NCBI GenBank assembly: GCA_031292355.1
Contig: JARLHI010000029.1
Coordinates: 53,687-117,686, forward strand
DNA length: 64,000 nt
Direction of reading: 5' to 3'
Source: Candidatus Obscuribacterales bacterium
GTDB taxonomy: Bacteria; Cyanobacteriota; Vampirovibrionia; Obscuribacterales; Obscuribacteraceae
Positions 1 through 8,899 of this stretch are shown here, one piece after another (the stretch's first letter is position 1; the number at the start of each line of letters is the position of its first letter). The translations under genes and the position numbers were made by a program. The notes under the pieces are model-generated. The model made no database searches and was not told the origin of the DNA. It saw nothing but the letters and a program-made list of their open reading frames with translations.

Positions 1-90
1 TTCGGACAGCATCATTACTCTCCGATCTTGACCGTTCAGGTTTCTGGTCGCATCGTCCGAAGGGATAAGGTTTCGATCTACGAATCGTAA
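1..90 (+). CDS. C-terminal end of an unidentified protein (partial, runs in from the left)
   Basis: Frame 1 is open from the first base to a TAA at 88-90 and reads 29 residues, beginning FGQHHYSPILTVQV and ending KVSIYES. The composition, with alternating beta-type residues, looks like a normal protein end, and a terminator lies about 150 bases downstream on the same strand. No family can be named from 29 residues. It could be a chance open frame, but its position before a plus-strand terminator favours a real gene end. Confidence 0.4.
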   Translation, partial: FGQHHYSPILTVQVSGRIVRRDKVSIYES

Positions 91-238
91 CTATTCGGCG
101 AACCGATGCCGATCTCAAACATGGCAAGAGTCTGTCATTTAGAGGTGCCGCAAAGACTGGGTTAGTAGCGCTAAACTCGTCTCATAAATGCCTTCTCAAC
201 CTCTTTTTGAAACCATCACCAGTTCGGCGTCGGCGAGT

Positions 239-275
239 GCGTTACCACGTTTAATTGTGGTAGCGCCTTCTTTTT
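239..275 (+). terminator. Rho-independent terminator
   Basis: A ten-base arm (GCGTTACCAC) pairs with GTGGTAGCGC across an 8-base AT loop, with a single G-T wobble, and is followed by CTTCTTTTT. It is well placed to end the gene whose stop is at position 90. Confidence 0.75.
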
Positions 276-520
276 AGTGGCTTTGCGAGGGCACTTTTAT
301 TAAACGTGTTTTTGCCTGGTACTACGTGCTATTTGGTATTTCAAGTACGATCCCTATTAACCTATTTGATCATTCTTCAATACCGCTTTCGTAATTAGAT
401 TTTCTTACCACATGCGGTTTAACCGAATACCTACGCTTGCTCTTGGTAATTGCTTTAAAAAAATCTTTTAGGCAATTAACGGTTAAACAAATGACCACAG
501 AAAACTCCAGGTAACAAGGG

Positions 521-551
521 CGGGAAGCAATCAGCCTTTAACTGCTTCCCG
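521..551 (-). terminator. Hairpin downstream of the small membrane-protein gene
   Basis: A perfect 9-bp stem (CGGGAAGCA with TGCTTCCCG) lies 24 bases past the stop of the minus-strand gene ending at 576. It lacks a clear U-tract, so it may protect a 3' end rather than act as a strict intrinsic terminator. Several other hairpins in this window are of the same kind. Confidence 0.5.
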
Positions 552-575
552 TCGATGTCTTCATCGGTCCTTGCG

Positions 576-869
576 TTATAACGCGTGCCAGAAAGCAGAG
601 CAGGCGTTAGTTAATTCGGTATGCCAGAAGCACACGGCCGCGAGTGTCGCGATACCGACAAACGCCAGAACACGTGGAAGAACTGGCTTTTTCGGGCGTT
701 TGTTGGCTTCGGACGTTTTTGCCATCAGCGCGATCAGGAAGAAAAAGAGCAAAACAGGGGCGATAGACGCACCAGCAGCGGTGCTGGCGTTCCTGGTGCA
801 TAGTCCTACGACGAGCCCGAGAACCACCAGGCAGGCGACTACGATCAGTCCAATGTGGAAAGCGGTCAT
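576..869 (-). CDS. Small two-TM membrane protein
   Basis: This is a 97-residue hydrophobic protein starting MTAFHIGLIVVACLVVLG. A first TM lies at about residues 5-22 and a second at 30-48 (the GASIAPVLLFFFLIALMA region). A basic loop (KRPKKP) follows, then a third hydrophobic stretch at about 67-85. The frame is open further upstream, but the start at 869 is preceded by AGGAG with good spacing, and the upstream extension is Arg/Ser-rich and unlike a protein. No family recognised. It looks monocistronic, with a GC-rich hairpin just after the stop. Confidence 0.6.
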   Translation of the reverse strand: MTAFHIGLIVVACLVVLGLVVGLCTRNASTAAGASIAPVLLFFFLIALMAKTSEANKRPKKPVLPRVLAFVGIATLAAVCFWHTELTNACSAFWHAL

Positions 870-1235
870 ATTGAGACTCCTGTGAGGGTAGGTAGAAGGA
901 TGTACTGATGGAGGCGACTTCAAGCACAAGAGGCGCCGTTGGAAGGAGCGACAGTTGGAACGACAGAAAAATCGTTGAAGCTGATGCAATTGCCGAGTAG
1001 TGACTAGTAATTTTTGTTTTTTAGAGTTTTCAACTGAAAGATACTTGGCTGCGTGAGTGATATCTTTCGTCTACTTGATAATTGTGGGCAAAATCGAGTT
1101 ACATCTCGGTAACATTGCGCGTTTCGCCGCCAATTGTTTGTTTTATGAGAGTGGCTTATTCAATCAAGGTGTTGCGCAGCTCCGCTATTGCGCGGAACTG
1201 TTCATGCCAAGAGCAAATTTGTTAATGTCAGCCAG
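870..1235. other. Intergenic region, one perfect hairpin
   Basis: This stretch lies between the 3' end of the trehalose phosphatase gene and the small membrane-protein gene, both on the minus strand, so it should carry the promoter of the latter. A perfect 8-bp inverted repeat (GAAAGATA/TATCTTTC, 1036-1068, 17-base loop) is the only structure seen. Short open frames here are not protein-like. Confidence 0.4.
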
Positions 1236-2135
1236 TTAAGCTTTGTCGTCTTTGTGCTGGCGAATGCTGAGAATTCGTGTGAGCAATTTGCGCAACTCAG
1301 ATGTGTCTGCCAACTGATATTTCGAACACGTTTTGAAGACGCCTGCGCCGACTTTGATGCTAATACCACCATGATCGTTGACCCAATCAAAAGCTGGTTC
1401 GTCAGCTTCGGAGTCTCCTGCGTAGATAGGAAAAGCATTTGCTAAATCGGCTTGCTCCTGCATATAAATTTGTCTAAGTGCTGAGCCCTTACTCCAGAGC
1501 ATGCGCGGCTTGAATTCATAACTGGTTGCCATTGCCAGTGTTTCAATCAAGGGAAAGTGTTCTTTCAATTCAGTCACTTTTTGGTGGACCAGATCGCGTT
1601 CCTCGACGACCACGGTATGCCAGTGCAAACAAAGAGAATAGCCGTGATCTTCTAGAACTGCATTGATTCGTGGACTGGTTAGTGGGGCCAGACGGTCGCG
1701 CATTTCTTTCAATGAAGGCACCGCATCCAGTGCCATAGGCTGAATCAAAAATTCGCCTTTAGGTGAGCAAATTTCCAGACCATAATTGCCAGCCAGAAAC
1801 AGCTTCTTTGAATCGAAGTCGCCACGTAATTGCGCGATGCTTCTGGCGCTGATGATGCCCACTCGAACGGCAGGCAATTTAGAAAGGTTAGAAAGCAGTG
1901 CGTAGAGGTCTGCGTCGACTCGGGCCTCTTCTGGTCTGTCGGCGTACGGCACAAGCGTCCCGTCTCGATCGAGACCAATGAAAAGCTTTCTGGTTTGTAG
2001 CACCGCCTCGATGGATTGCAAAATCCGATCGACCGGGTTTTCTGGCTGTTCCACCAGTAGTGCGGTTTCGGCACTGTGCATAATTTTCTCCAGAGAGCGA
2101 TTAGAAGAGGTAGATGGTTCGGTATTTGACTGCAT
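1236..2135 (-). CDS. otsB: Trehalose-6-phosphate phosphatase (HAD superfamily)
   Basis: This 299-residue protein should hydrolyse trehalose 6-phosphate to trehalose in the cytoplasm. The HAD motif I is the DRDGT segment (Asp56 nucleophile, Asp58). Motif II lies in VGIISARS, and the acidic metal-binding motif IV is GDSEADEPAF near residue 240. The cap region sits between them, as in OtsB. The frame starts 3 bases after the stop of the debranching enzyme gene, so the two form one unit. An alternative start at 2081 (Met19) has a better Shine-Dalgarno (GGAGAAAATT), which would give 281 residues and a 57-base gap; the first 18 residues are not conserved in type. No trehalose-phosphate synthase is in the window. 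Pairing with a glycogen enzyme suggests storage sugar and osmolyte metabolism. Confidence 0.85.
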   Translation of the reverse strand: MQSNTEPSTSSNRSLEKIMHSAETALLVEQPENPVDRILQSIEAVLQTRKLFIGLDRDGTLVPYADRPEEARVDADLYALLSNLSKLPAVRVGIISARSIAQLRGDFDSKKLFLAGNYGLEICSPKGEFLIQPMALDAVPSLKEMRDRLAPLTSPRINAVLEDHGYSLCLHWHTVVVEERDLVHQKVTELKEHFPLIETLAMATSYEFKPRMLWSKGSALRQIYMQEQADLANAFPIYAGDSEADEPAFDWVNDHGGISIKVGAGVFKTCSKYQLADTSELRKLLTRILSIRQHKDDKA

Positions 2136-2138
2136 TGG

Positions 2139-4385
2139 CTAACTTTCGATTACGACTCGAACTTTGCCAGATTTGTTCAAAATTTGGCAGGAACTGCTGC
2201 CATTTTGACCACTCAAGCCAAGACCGACGACTGCAGATCCAATGCGCAGTCCTTGAATAGTAAATTTCTCCATCCATTCAGGCAAGCATGGTTCGACAAC
2301 TCTTAGCAGATTGTTGCAAGCGTCGGCTTCGAAATTGACGCAGGTTTTGAGTAATTGAAAGATAGAACCTGCCGCCCAGGCTTGTGGGGAGCACGATACG
2401 GGATAATCGATGGGTTTGTATGAGCCCGTTCGTTCGAAACCGCAGAATAATTCAGGCAATCTGAAATCTGGTTGAAATTGAGCGGCCTCTAATAAACTGA
2501 GCATGATTTTGTGCGAGTCGTGGATGCGGCCGATTTTGCGCATGCCCTCAGCAATAATCGAATTATCATGCGGCCAGATAGAGCCGTTGTGGTAACTCAT
2601 GGGGTTGTAGGCTACTGTCGCCCTCGACAATGTGCGGATTCCCCATCCCGATTGTAATTCACTGCTCATGAGACGATCGGCGACGGCGTTTGCTTGTTTG
2701 TCGTCCAGAATGCCGGTAAACAGGCAATGACCTGGGTTCGAGCTAATCACACAGCATTGTTTGCCATCGGCATCGAGAGCAAGGGCGACGTAATTCTCTG
2801 ACTCCATCCAGAAGTCTTTCTGAAATCTCTCTTTCAAGTTTTGAGCTTGCTCTTTCAATTTCGTTGCGACTGAGCCATAACCAAGCATATTTGCTACTCG
2901 AGAACAGGCTATCCAGGCGGCATAGGTATAACCCTGCACTTCGCATAAGGTAATAGGGGCCGGTGCCAGCCTGCCATCTGTGTGCATGACTGAATCGCCA
3001 GAGTCTTTCCATCCTTGATTTTCGAGACCCTTGTCGCTTTCGCGTTTGTAGGCAAGATACCCTCTTTCATCGGTGGCTTCATCGATCCAGGCAAGGGCTG
3101 CTTTAACTGCTGGCCATAGCTTTCTCGCAAAGTCTAAATCGCCCGACCAGTCAATGTATTGTCCAAAAACATAAAGCCAGAGTTGGGTTGAATCAATCGA
3201 GCCGTAATAGGGGCTGTGCGGTACCTGCCCCGTTCTTGCGAGTTCGCCCAGACGTAGTTCATGCAAAATTCGACCCGATCTTTCGGCTCGATATTCGTCT
3301 GTAACCTCGCCTTGATATGCAGCTAGCACCTCGATGCACTCGCGCGCGAGATCGGGCAAAAAGGGCATGATTTGCCAGGCCGTAATAGCGCTGTCGCGAC
3401 CGAAGAGGGCGCAGTACCAGGGCACTCCAGCTGATAAGCCGAAGCCTTTTGGCGTGGGTTGGCGCAGAATATAAAGGTCGCGGTATGCACGCTCTACTGT
3501 CATGTCGAAGAGCTCATGACTGGTTTTGATTACAGCTGAGCGATTGCACCAGTCGCGATATCGCTCGTCGGCATTGCGGCGCGCTTCGGCGTAGCCAGTT
3601 TTGCGTACTTCAGGAGTTTGCACTTTGCCGTCTAACCGAGTGGAAATGCAAATTTGCAGCTCTCTTGTTTGATGTATGGGCAGTGAGATTTTGAACAGAG
3701 CCTCACCGTCAGAGCTTATTTCATTCGGTAGCACACCGAAGAATTCCAGCACTGTTTCAATCAATACGTCATCGAGTCCGCGATAACCGAGAAAAAGAGT
3801 TCTGCCATCTTTGCCAGGTACAGGCAGCATGCGCTGTCCGCGGGCGGAAACATTTAAGCCGCGCACCTCAAACATATCGGCAAAATCGGAACCGAATTTA
3901 ATTCTCAATTCCAGCTCTAAATCTTCATTGTGGAAATTCTGCAAAAGCAGGCGTTCCCAGACGTATTCGCCAATGACGATTTCACGTTGCAGCGTCAGTT
4001 TCTGCTGGGGGATGTTTTCTGTTTGAGGATTGGTATAAAGAAAGCTGCCTGTGTAACCCTCGTTTACCGATGCAGATAGAAGCGATAACGGCGCCCCATT
4101 GAGTGTGAGTTCCCATTGAGACAGATGTCTCGTGTCATAGCGGTAATAGCCGTAGCCAAGCGTGTTGCAGTTAGGAATACTGGCTGCTTGATCCATAACC
4201 AGAAACTGACTGCCTGATTTTAAGACAAGTCGTGGATGTGCGGCGTCTGTCAGCACGAAGGGCATGCCCTGGCACAGGGGTCTGATATCGACACTATACT
4301 CGGGGATGAGCGGCGCCATCACGGCGCCGGGCGCGTCTTCAGATGGCTCTTCTTTAGCCTGGCTGGTTGTAGGTGTTTGAGTCAT
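2139..4385 (-). CDS. Glycogen debranching enzyme, amylo-alpha-1,6-glucosidase type
   Basis: A 748-residue cytoplasmic enzyme with two domains. The N-terminal beta-rich domain (about 35-260) is of the GDE N-terminal type (YDTRHLSQWELTLNG; WERLLLQNFHNEDLELELR). The C-terminal (alpha/alpha)6 catalytic domain of the GDE_C/GH133-like kind contains GVPWYCALFGRDSAITAW, GWKDSGDSVMHTDG and MSYHNGSIWPHDNSIIAEG, the acidic and aromatic motifs typical of these glucosidases. It should remove alpha-1,6 branches from glycogen or a related glucan. It is the first gene of a two-gene unit with otsB. The tail after residue 660 (VVEPCLPEWMEKFTIQGLRIGS) is the small domain usual in this family. Length matches the family. 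Confidence 0.9.
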   Translation of the reverse strand: MTQTPTTSQAKEEPSEDAPGAVMAPLIPEYSVDIRPLCQGMPFVLTDAAHPRLVLKSGSQFLVMDQAASIPNCNTLGYGYYRYDTRHLSQWELTLNGAPLSLLSASVNEGYTGSFLYTNPQTENIPQQKLTLQREIVIGEYVWERLLLQNFHNEDLELELRIKFGSDFADMFEVRGLNVSARGQRMLPVPGKDGRTLFLGYRGLDDVLIETVLEFFGVLPNEISSDGEALFKISLPIHQTRELQICISTRLDGKVQTPEVRKTGYAEARRNADERYRDWCNRSAVIKTSHELFDMTVERAYRDLYILRQPTPKGFGLSAGVPWYCALFGRDSAITAWQIMPFLPDLARECIEVLAAYQGEVTDEYRAERSGRILHELRLGELARTGQVPHSPYYGSIDSTQLWLYVFGQYIDWSGDLDFARKLWPAVKAALAWIDEATDERGYLAYKRESDKGLENQGWKDSGDSVMHTDGRLAPAPITLCEVQGYTYAAWIACSRVANMLGYGSVATKLKEQAQNLKERFQKDFWMESENYVALALDADGKQCCVISSNPGHCLFTGILDDKQANAVADRLMSSELQSGWGIRTLSRATVAYNPMSYHNGSIWPHDNSIIAEGMRKIGRIHDSHKIMLSLLEAAQFQPDFRLPELFCGFERTGSYKPIDYPVSCSPQAWAAGSIFQLLKTCVNFEADACNNLLRVVEPCLPEWMEKFTIQGLRIGSAVVGLGLSGQNGSSSCQILNKSGKVRVVIES

Positions 4386-4449
4386 TTAAAGTCTTTGTCG
4401 TAAGCCGGTTTATTTAGTTCCGAGTATAACGCCTGCTCGTCTTTACGAT

Positions 4450-6273
4450 TCAATTGTTGGTTGATCTAGCTAAATCTGCTCTGCTTGGCTCAAGCATCAG
4501 CTCTTTGCGTTCAACTTTCGAATCGAGAATCCGAAGCAATTTGCCCGTCAGGATAAAAGCAATAAAGCAGGTAATGGCTATCAGAAGCTGAATGATGACT
4601 CCTGCCGTGCCGGCTTTTACAAATATGGCCAAAAGCCCCAGTGCTGGCAGTGTGAATATAAACGCGATTTGCAAGCAGCGCCGCTCAACCTGCTGATCGA
4701 AGGGAGCATCCGCATACTGACTTTGAGCAATAGCCGCAAAAAGGCTCCTGGTTGCAGAAACAATCCAAAACAGGTAGGCGATCAATGCTGTCGGCACGAT
4801 GAGCGCCGCTAGGCCGGTTAAGAGAATTGGCACTGCCTTAAGGGCAATATTTCCGGTGCTGGAAGCATGAGCTATAGCAGGCTTAATGACAAGATGAAAC
4901 AAGCAAGCGATGGAAACAGCACTGATTACCATTCCCGTTCCTAAGATAAAACCAGCGTGTGTGCCCATTATCGACAGACCGACCGCACCCCAGGGACTGA
5001 GTTTTTTAACTACCAGTTCGCTTTTGCTCCGCTGTCTTGCTCTTTTGGTTACTACAAACAGAAATCGATACCAATAAATTGAAGCGGCAAAACTCATAAA
5101 TGCACCAAAGACAAATGCCACTTGATTGACGCAACCGAGCAGGCAGCATAAAGTCGCCAAACCGGAGACTACTTGACCGGCTTCTGAGCGAGGCATGCCG
5201 GAGCCGGGCAAGTTATGGACAATATTTTTCTGATCTTTGATTTGACCCAACAACAGATTGGCAATCTGTGGCGGTTTTTGACTCTGAATTGCCCTTAGAT
5301 CCTCAAGCATGTCGGCTGCCGATTGATATCGCTTGTGGGGTTGCTTTTGCAGAGCAACGGCAATCACCTTGGCCATGGACTCGCCAATCACTGTTGCTGT
5401 TTTTAACTGAGCAGGCTCTTCGGATATCTGCTTAATGATGGTTCTTACCGCCGAACCAGCTTCAAAGGGCGGATGACCTGCTAGCAGTTCATAGCCGAGA
5501 CACCCCATTGAATAAATGTCGGTCCTCTGGTCGACCGATTCCCCAAGGCATTGTTCCGGGCTCATATATGCGGGGCTGCCCAGTACATCACCAGACTGAG
5601 TAATCGTCTGGCTGATATCTACCGCGGCCCTCGGCATGATTTTGGCTATGCCGAAGTCGATCAGCTTAACTTTTTCTGCAGCACCGTCGCAGATCAGGAC
5701 ATTACCGGGCTTGATGTCTCGATGCACCACACCTTTTGAATGTGCATAGTCAACTGCTTCAGCGATCTGAGCAAGTATGTGGAGTGTTTTCGGCTCGTCA
5801 AAACGGTGTCCAAATGCCAGTACCGATGACAAGCTTTCCCCATCTACCAAATCCATGAGGAGAAATGGGCTGCCGTCGTCCATCACTCCTTGCGCATAGT
5901 AAGCGGCCAAATTGGGGTGAGTGAGCTGAAGAACTAACTTTGCCTCATGCTGAAATCGCTTGAGTGTGTATTTGTCTTTGACGAACTCGGGCTTGAGTAC
6001 TTTTACAGCGAACTCTTTACTGAGCCGCCTGACGAGGACTTTATAGACTGTACCCATACCTCCTGATCCCAGCGTTTCGAGAATACGCAGGTCATCGCAG
6101 CTTGGAAATTGAGTGCTAGGCAAAGAGTTTTGGCCCGGCGACGGCTCATCGCTCTCGCAATTGCAGCGTGTTTCCTTAAACAGCCATTGAGTCATGCTGC
6201 CTTTGTGAGCCCTTTCTTGTCCGCATTTCGGGCAGACTTCGCGGACTTTGAGCAATTCTAACTGCTCACTCAT
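4450..6273 (-). CDS. Membrane Ser/Thr protein kinase with N-terminal zinc ribbon
   Basis: 607 residues. Cys14/Cys17 and Cys37/Cys39 form a short zinc-ribbon-like element. A Hanks-type kinase domain follows (about 60-330): glycine loop LGSGGMGTVYK, catalytic Lys in EFAVKVLK, HRDIKPGNV, DFG as LIDFGIAKI, and GSPAYMSPEQ in the activation segment. All key residues are present, so it should be active. The C-terminal half (about 375-590) is a bundle of some six to eight hydrophobic helices instead of the single TM plus PASTA or sensor domain common in bacteria. It is the second gene after a small zinc-ribbon membrane protein, 26 bases apart, suggesting a shared transcript and perhaps a shared complex. 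The signal it senses is unknown. Confidence 0.9.
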   Translation of the reverse strand: MSEQLELLKVREVCPKCGQERAHKGSMTQWLFKETRCNCESDEPSPGQNSLPSTQFPSCDDLRILETLGSGGMGTVYKVLVRRLSKEFAVKVLKPEFVKDKYTLKRFQHEAKLVLQLTHPNLAAYYAQGVMDDGSPFLLMDLVDGESLSSVLAFGHRFDEPKTLHILAQIAEAVDYAHSKGVVHRDIKPGNVLICDGAAEKVKLIDFGIAKIMPRAAVDISQTITQSGDVLGSPAYMSPEQCLGESVDQRTDIYSMGCLGYELLAGHPPFEAGSAVRTIIKQISEEPAQLKTATVIGESMAKVIAVALQKQPHKRYQSAADMLEDLRAIQSQKPPQIANLLLGQIKDQKNIVHNLPGSGMPRSEAGQVVSGLATLCCLLGCVNQVAFVFGAFMSFAASIYWYRFLFVVTKRARQRSKSELVVKKLSPWGAVGLSIMGTHAGFILGTGMVISAVSIACLFHLVIKPAIAHASSTGNIALKAVPILLTGLAALIVPTALIAYLFWIVSATRSLFAAIAQSQYADAPFDQQVERRCLQIAFIFTLPALGLLAIFVKAGTAGVIIQLLIAITCFIAFILTGKLLRILDSKVERKELMLEPSRADLARSTNN

Positions 6274-6299
6274 AGATTTCGTTGCATGGGCAGTGTCTC

Positions 6300-6767
6300 T
6301 TAATCAAGGTGATGCTTTTGTCTGTAGTTGGTGCGATATTTCAAAAGCTTAGTTCTTTCTTCATCAATGCTTATTTGATCGGACTCCGCTCTGCGCTTGA
6401 TCATTGCTTCGTCTAGGGGTTTATTAGATTCAACAATTTGAACCATATCCAATAGCTCGGATTTAAATTTATTAGGTTCAAGACCGACTGCGCCTGCAGT
6501 ACCGGTAGCGAAATCGACCGCTGCATCTCCTAAGACGTTCTTTTGTTTGCCACCAGTAGCTACGTAACCGACAGCATTTATGAGAGGTATTTTGAAGGTA
6601 TACAAAGTGATGCACAAAACGACAATGAAAGGCCAAGATCCAATTTTGAAACGGTTTTCTGTTTTGGGTTTTGGTAGTGCGTCACCGTATTTGAAACCAC
6701 AGAAGCGACATGTCGAGAAATCAGTGTTATCTTTTTGTGAGCAACGAGGGCAGAGCTTCGACGGCAT
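6300..6767 (-). CDS. Zinc-ribbon single-TM protein, partner of the kinase
   Basis: 155 residues. An N-terminal zinc ribbon (CPRC at 6-9, then CRFCGFKYG) is followed by one TM at about 44-62 (SWPFIVVLCITLYTFKI). A soluble tail follows with a Gly/Ala-rich stretch and a charged helical end (ESNKPLDEAMIKRRAESDQ). The zinc ribbon of the double-CxxC type resembles those placed in front of membrane-anchored regulatory proteins. It starts the unit with the Ser/Thr kinase downstream, so it may be an adaptor or substrate. This is inferred from position only. No enzymatic motif is visible. Confidence 0.7.
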   Translation of the reverse strand: MPSKLCPRCSQKDNTDFSTCRFCGFKYGDALPKPKTENRFKIGSWPFIVVLCITLYTFKIPLINAVGYVATGGKQKNVLGDAAVDFATGTAGAVGLEPNKFKSELLDMVQIVESNKPLDEAMIKRRAESDQISIDEERTKLLKYRTNYRQKHHLD

Positions 6768-6984
6768 AAACTCATCTCCTGGAATAAAACATGGTTGTAC
6801 TCAGTGACTTCAGGCTAATGAGCTGAGTATATTGATACTAGATAAAAGTTGGATAAAATTGGAATCGATTTCTTTTTAAACTCTTATTCCCAAATCAGTT
6901 TGCTCCTAGTGAAAAGAACATCAATATTTTTTTCTGTGTCCGTCACTCCGCACCAGAACATGGGCAATTTTGATATAGGGTAGG

Positions 6985-7659
6985 TTGGTGACTAAGATCC
7001 TCGTAGTGGAAGATGATCTGTTAGTGGTGGATATGGTTCGCAGGGCCTTGAATCGCGACGGGCACCTGGTCGATGCAGTGTCGTCAGTTAATGCTGCCAT
7101 GACGCAGTTTCAAATGCTTCCATACCAGTTGCTGGTTCTCGATTGGTCGCTGCCAGATGGAACCGGTCCAGCACTTTGCCAGGAGTTGCGCGCGCAGGGA
7201 GCCCACTTGCCGATTCTTTTTTTGACTGCTCGTGATTCGCTGCAAGATAAGAAGGTCGGTTACGGTGCCGGTGGAGATGACTATTTGCCCAAGCCATTCG
7301 AGCCCGATGAGTTGCGCATGAAGGTGAGCGCCTTGTTGCGGCGACCACCAAATCTGCAACCGAACGAAATTAAGATGCGCAACATCGTGCTCAATATTGT
7401 GACGCATCAGGTTTTCAAAAATGAGCAAGAGATTCATTTGCTGCCGAAAGAGTACGCGTTGCTCGAATTTTTTATGACGCATCCGGGGCAAATATTTAAG
7501 GCTGAAGCGCTGCTCGACCGCATCTGGAGTAGCGATTCGAGTGTCGGGCCCGATACAATAAGGGTCACTTTGATGCGCGTGCGGCAAAAGTTGGAATATG
7601 ATTTCGAAGATCCATTTATAGTAACGGTGAGAAGTTTTGGTTATCGCCTTGATGTTTAG
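6985..7659 (+). CDS. OmpR/PhoB-family response regulator
   Basis: A 224-residue DNA-binding regulator. The receiver domain (1-120) has the acidic pair at EDD 9-11, the phospho-acceptor Asp53 in LLVLDWSLPDG, Thr in LFLTARD and Lys in LPKPFEP. The winged-helix output domain (about 128-224) shows LLPKEYALLEFFMTHPGQIF and DTIRVTLMRVRQKL, typical of the OmpR class. The frame can begin at TTG 6985 or at the adjoining GTG 6988; the latter sits better after AGGGTAGG. The gene converges on a histidine kinase gene, and the last 44 bases of both coexist on opposite strands. The two are likely a functional pair, although they are not co-transcribed. Confidence 0.9.
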   Translation: MVTKILVVEDDLLVVDMVRRALNRDGHLVDAVSSVNAAMTQFQMLPYQLLVLDWSLPDGTGPALCQELRAQGAHLPILFLTARDSLQDKKVGYGAGGDDYLPKPFEPDELRMKVSALLRRPPNLQPNEIKMRNIVLNIVTHQVFKNEQEIHLLPKEYALLEFFMTHPGQIFKAEALLDRIWSSDSSVGPDTIRVTLMRVRQKLEYDFEDPFIVTVRSFGYRLDV

Positions 7660-8776
7660 GTTTCGGCGGCAAGCGCAACCAGAATGTGCTGCCGCCCTGG
7701 GGATTGGAGGTGCAACCGATGGTGCCTCCATGCAGTTCGACGATCTGTTTGCAGATGTTTAGCCCCAATCCGATGCCATCAGGGTGAGCGACGGCAGTTC
7801 CGGCAAGTCTTAAAAAAGGATCGAAAATAGCATATTCCTGCCCGGCTGTGATTCCAGGACCACTGTCAGCTACCGAAATCTCGACATCTCCGTCCGAAAG
7901 CTGTTTGGTAGAAACTAGGACCGTCGTTCCCGCCGGTGAATATTGGATGGCGTTGGCAAGAAAGTTGGTTAGCACCTGCGATAGACGCTCGCGATCAGCA
8001 AAGATTTCCGCATCACCGTTTGAAACTTTGAGATCAATACATTTGCTTCTGGCCAGATCGTTGATTGCCGAAGTTGTCTGCTGAATAAACTCGCCAGCTG
8101 CAAAACTTGTTTGGACCAGCTTTATTGCTCCCGATTCAAGTTTTGCCATCTCCAATAAGTCACGTATCATTCTATTCAGTCGAGCGATACCAGCTTCTGC
8201 AATCTGGAGCTTCTCCAGTCCGTTTTGCGTCAGCTCACCACAGTCACCCATTTTTAGAGAATTCAAGAAACAGTGGAACGATGCGAGCGGTGCTCTCAGA
8301 TCGTGACTGACTATGTTGAGGAGTTGATGCCGAAACTGCTCCAGCTGAATGCGTTCGCTGGCGTCTTTCAAAGTAAGAACTATTTTTGTTGATCCGTCAG
8401 CCTGAAAACTGTTGCCGGAAACATCGACGATAATGATCTCCTTGTCTTTAGTTGCAATCTCAAGTTCGAGCAACTCGAATCGGTCTTGTTTGTTTGACGT
8501 TGGTAGTGCTTCAAAGAGCTTCTTGACCGCAGACTTACGGAAAATAAAGCTAAGCTGGTGCCCAAAAAACTCGCATTCTGCTCTATTTAACATTGATGCC
8601 AAAGCTGGATTGACAGCCTCAATCACTGCTTCGTTATTCAGAATGATCAGTCCAAGCGGGATAGACGTAAACAACGCACGCGTACGAGCTTGCAAGTTAG
8701 CCATAGATGACTCGCTTACGGCGGCGCGCTTGTTGTGTGGCGGCTTTTCGTCCTGTGATCTGGAGTTGGAAATCAT
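7616..8776 (-). CDS. PAS-domain sensor histidine kinase
   Basis: 386 residues, no membrane segment, so a cytoplasmic sensor. A PAS domain occupies about 28-145 (FTSIPLGLIILNNEAVIEAVNPAL). The dimerisation/H-box follows with the intact acceptor in SHDLRAPLASF. The HATPase domain shows the N box (LTNFLANAIQYSP), G1 (VADSGPGI), F box (IFDPFLRL) and G2 (GIGLGLNICKQIVELHGG). All kinase motifs are present. It converges with the OmpR-type regulator at 6985 and overlaps its 3' end by 44 bases. This is unusual because cognate pairs are normally in one operon; antisense overlap could coordinate their mRNA levels. The start at 8776 has little Shine-Dalgarno support; Met25 is an alternative. Confidence 0.88.
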   Translation of the reverse strand: MISNSRSQDEKPPHNKRAAVSESSMANLQARTRALFTSIPLGLIILNNEAVIEAVNPALASMLNRAECEFFGHQLSFIFRKSAVKKLFEALPTSNKQDRFELLELEIATKDKEIIIVDVSGNSFQADGSTKIVLTLKDASERIQLEQFRHQLLNIVSHDLRAPLASFHCFLNSLKMGDCGELTQNGLEKLQIAEAGIARLNRMIRDLLEMAKLESGAIKLVQTSFAAGEFIQQTTSAINDLARSKCIDLKVSNGDAEIFADRERLSQVLTNFLANAIQYSPAGTTVLVSTKQLSDGDVEISVADSGPGITAGQEYAIFDPFLRLAGTAVAHPDGIGLGLNICKQIVELHGGTIGCTSNPQGGSTFWLRLPPKPKHQGDNQNFSPLL

Positions 8777-8899
8777 AGCTCAAGCATACTACAGGCAACC
8801 TTTTAGAGCGCCCGCAGGAGCCAAAACTCCGCTGCCGACTTTACCTAAAAGATGCATCTGTGCAGCGAGGCAGGAGCTTTCAACTTCGTCGTCAGGCAT

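Larger units (their letters stand above)
91..575. other. Intergenic region with two terminator-type hairpins
   Basis: No coding frame is convincing here. The stretch holds a plus-strand intrinsic terminator (239-275) for the gene entering from the left, and a GC-rich hairpin (521-551) just beyond the stop of the minus-strand gene that begins at 869. The AT-rich part between them (about 280-500) shows no further structure I can support. Confidence 0.5.

Noticed and set aside
7084..7731. A 215-residue minus-strand frame opposite the response regulator
   Set aside because: It is antisense to a gene with every receiver and winged-helix motif; its own sequence has no recognisable protein pattern.
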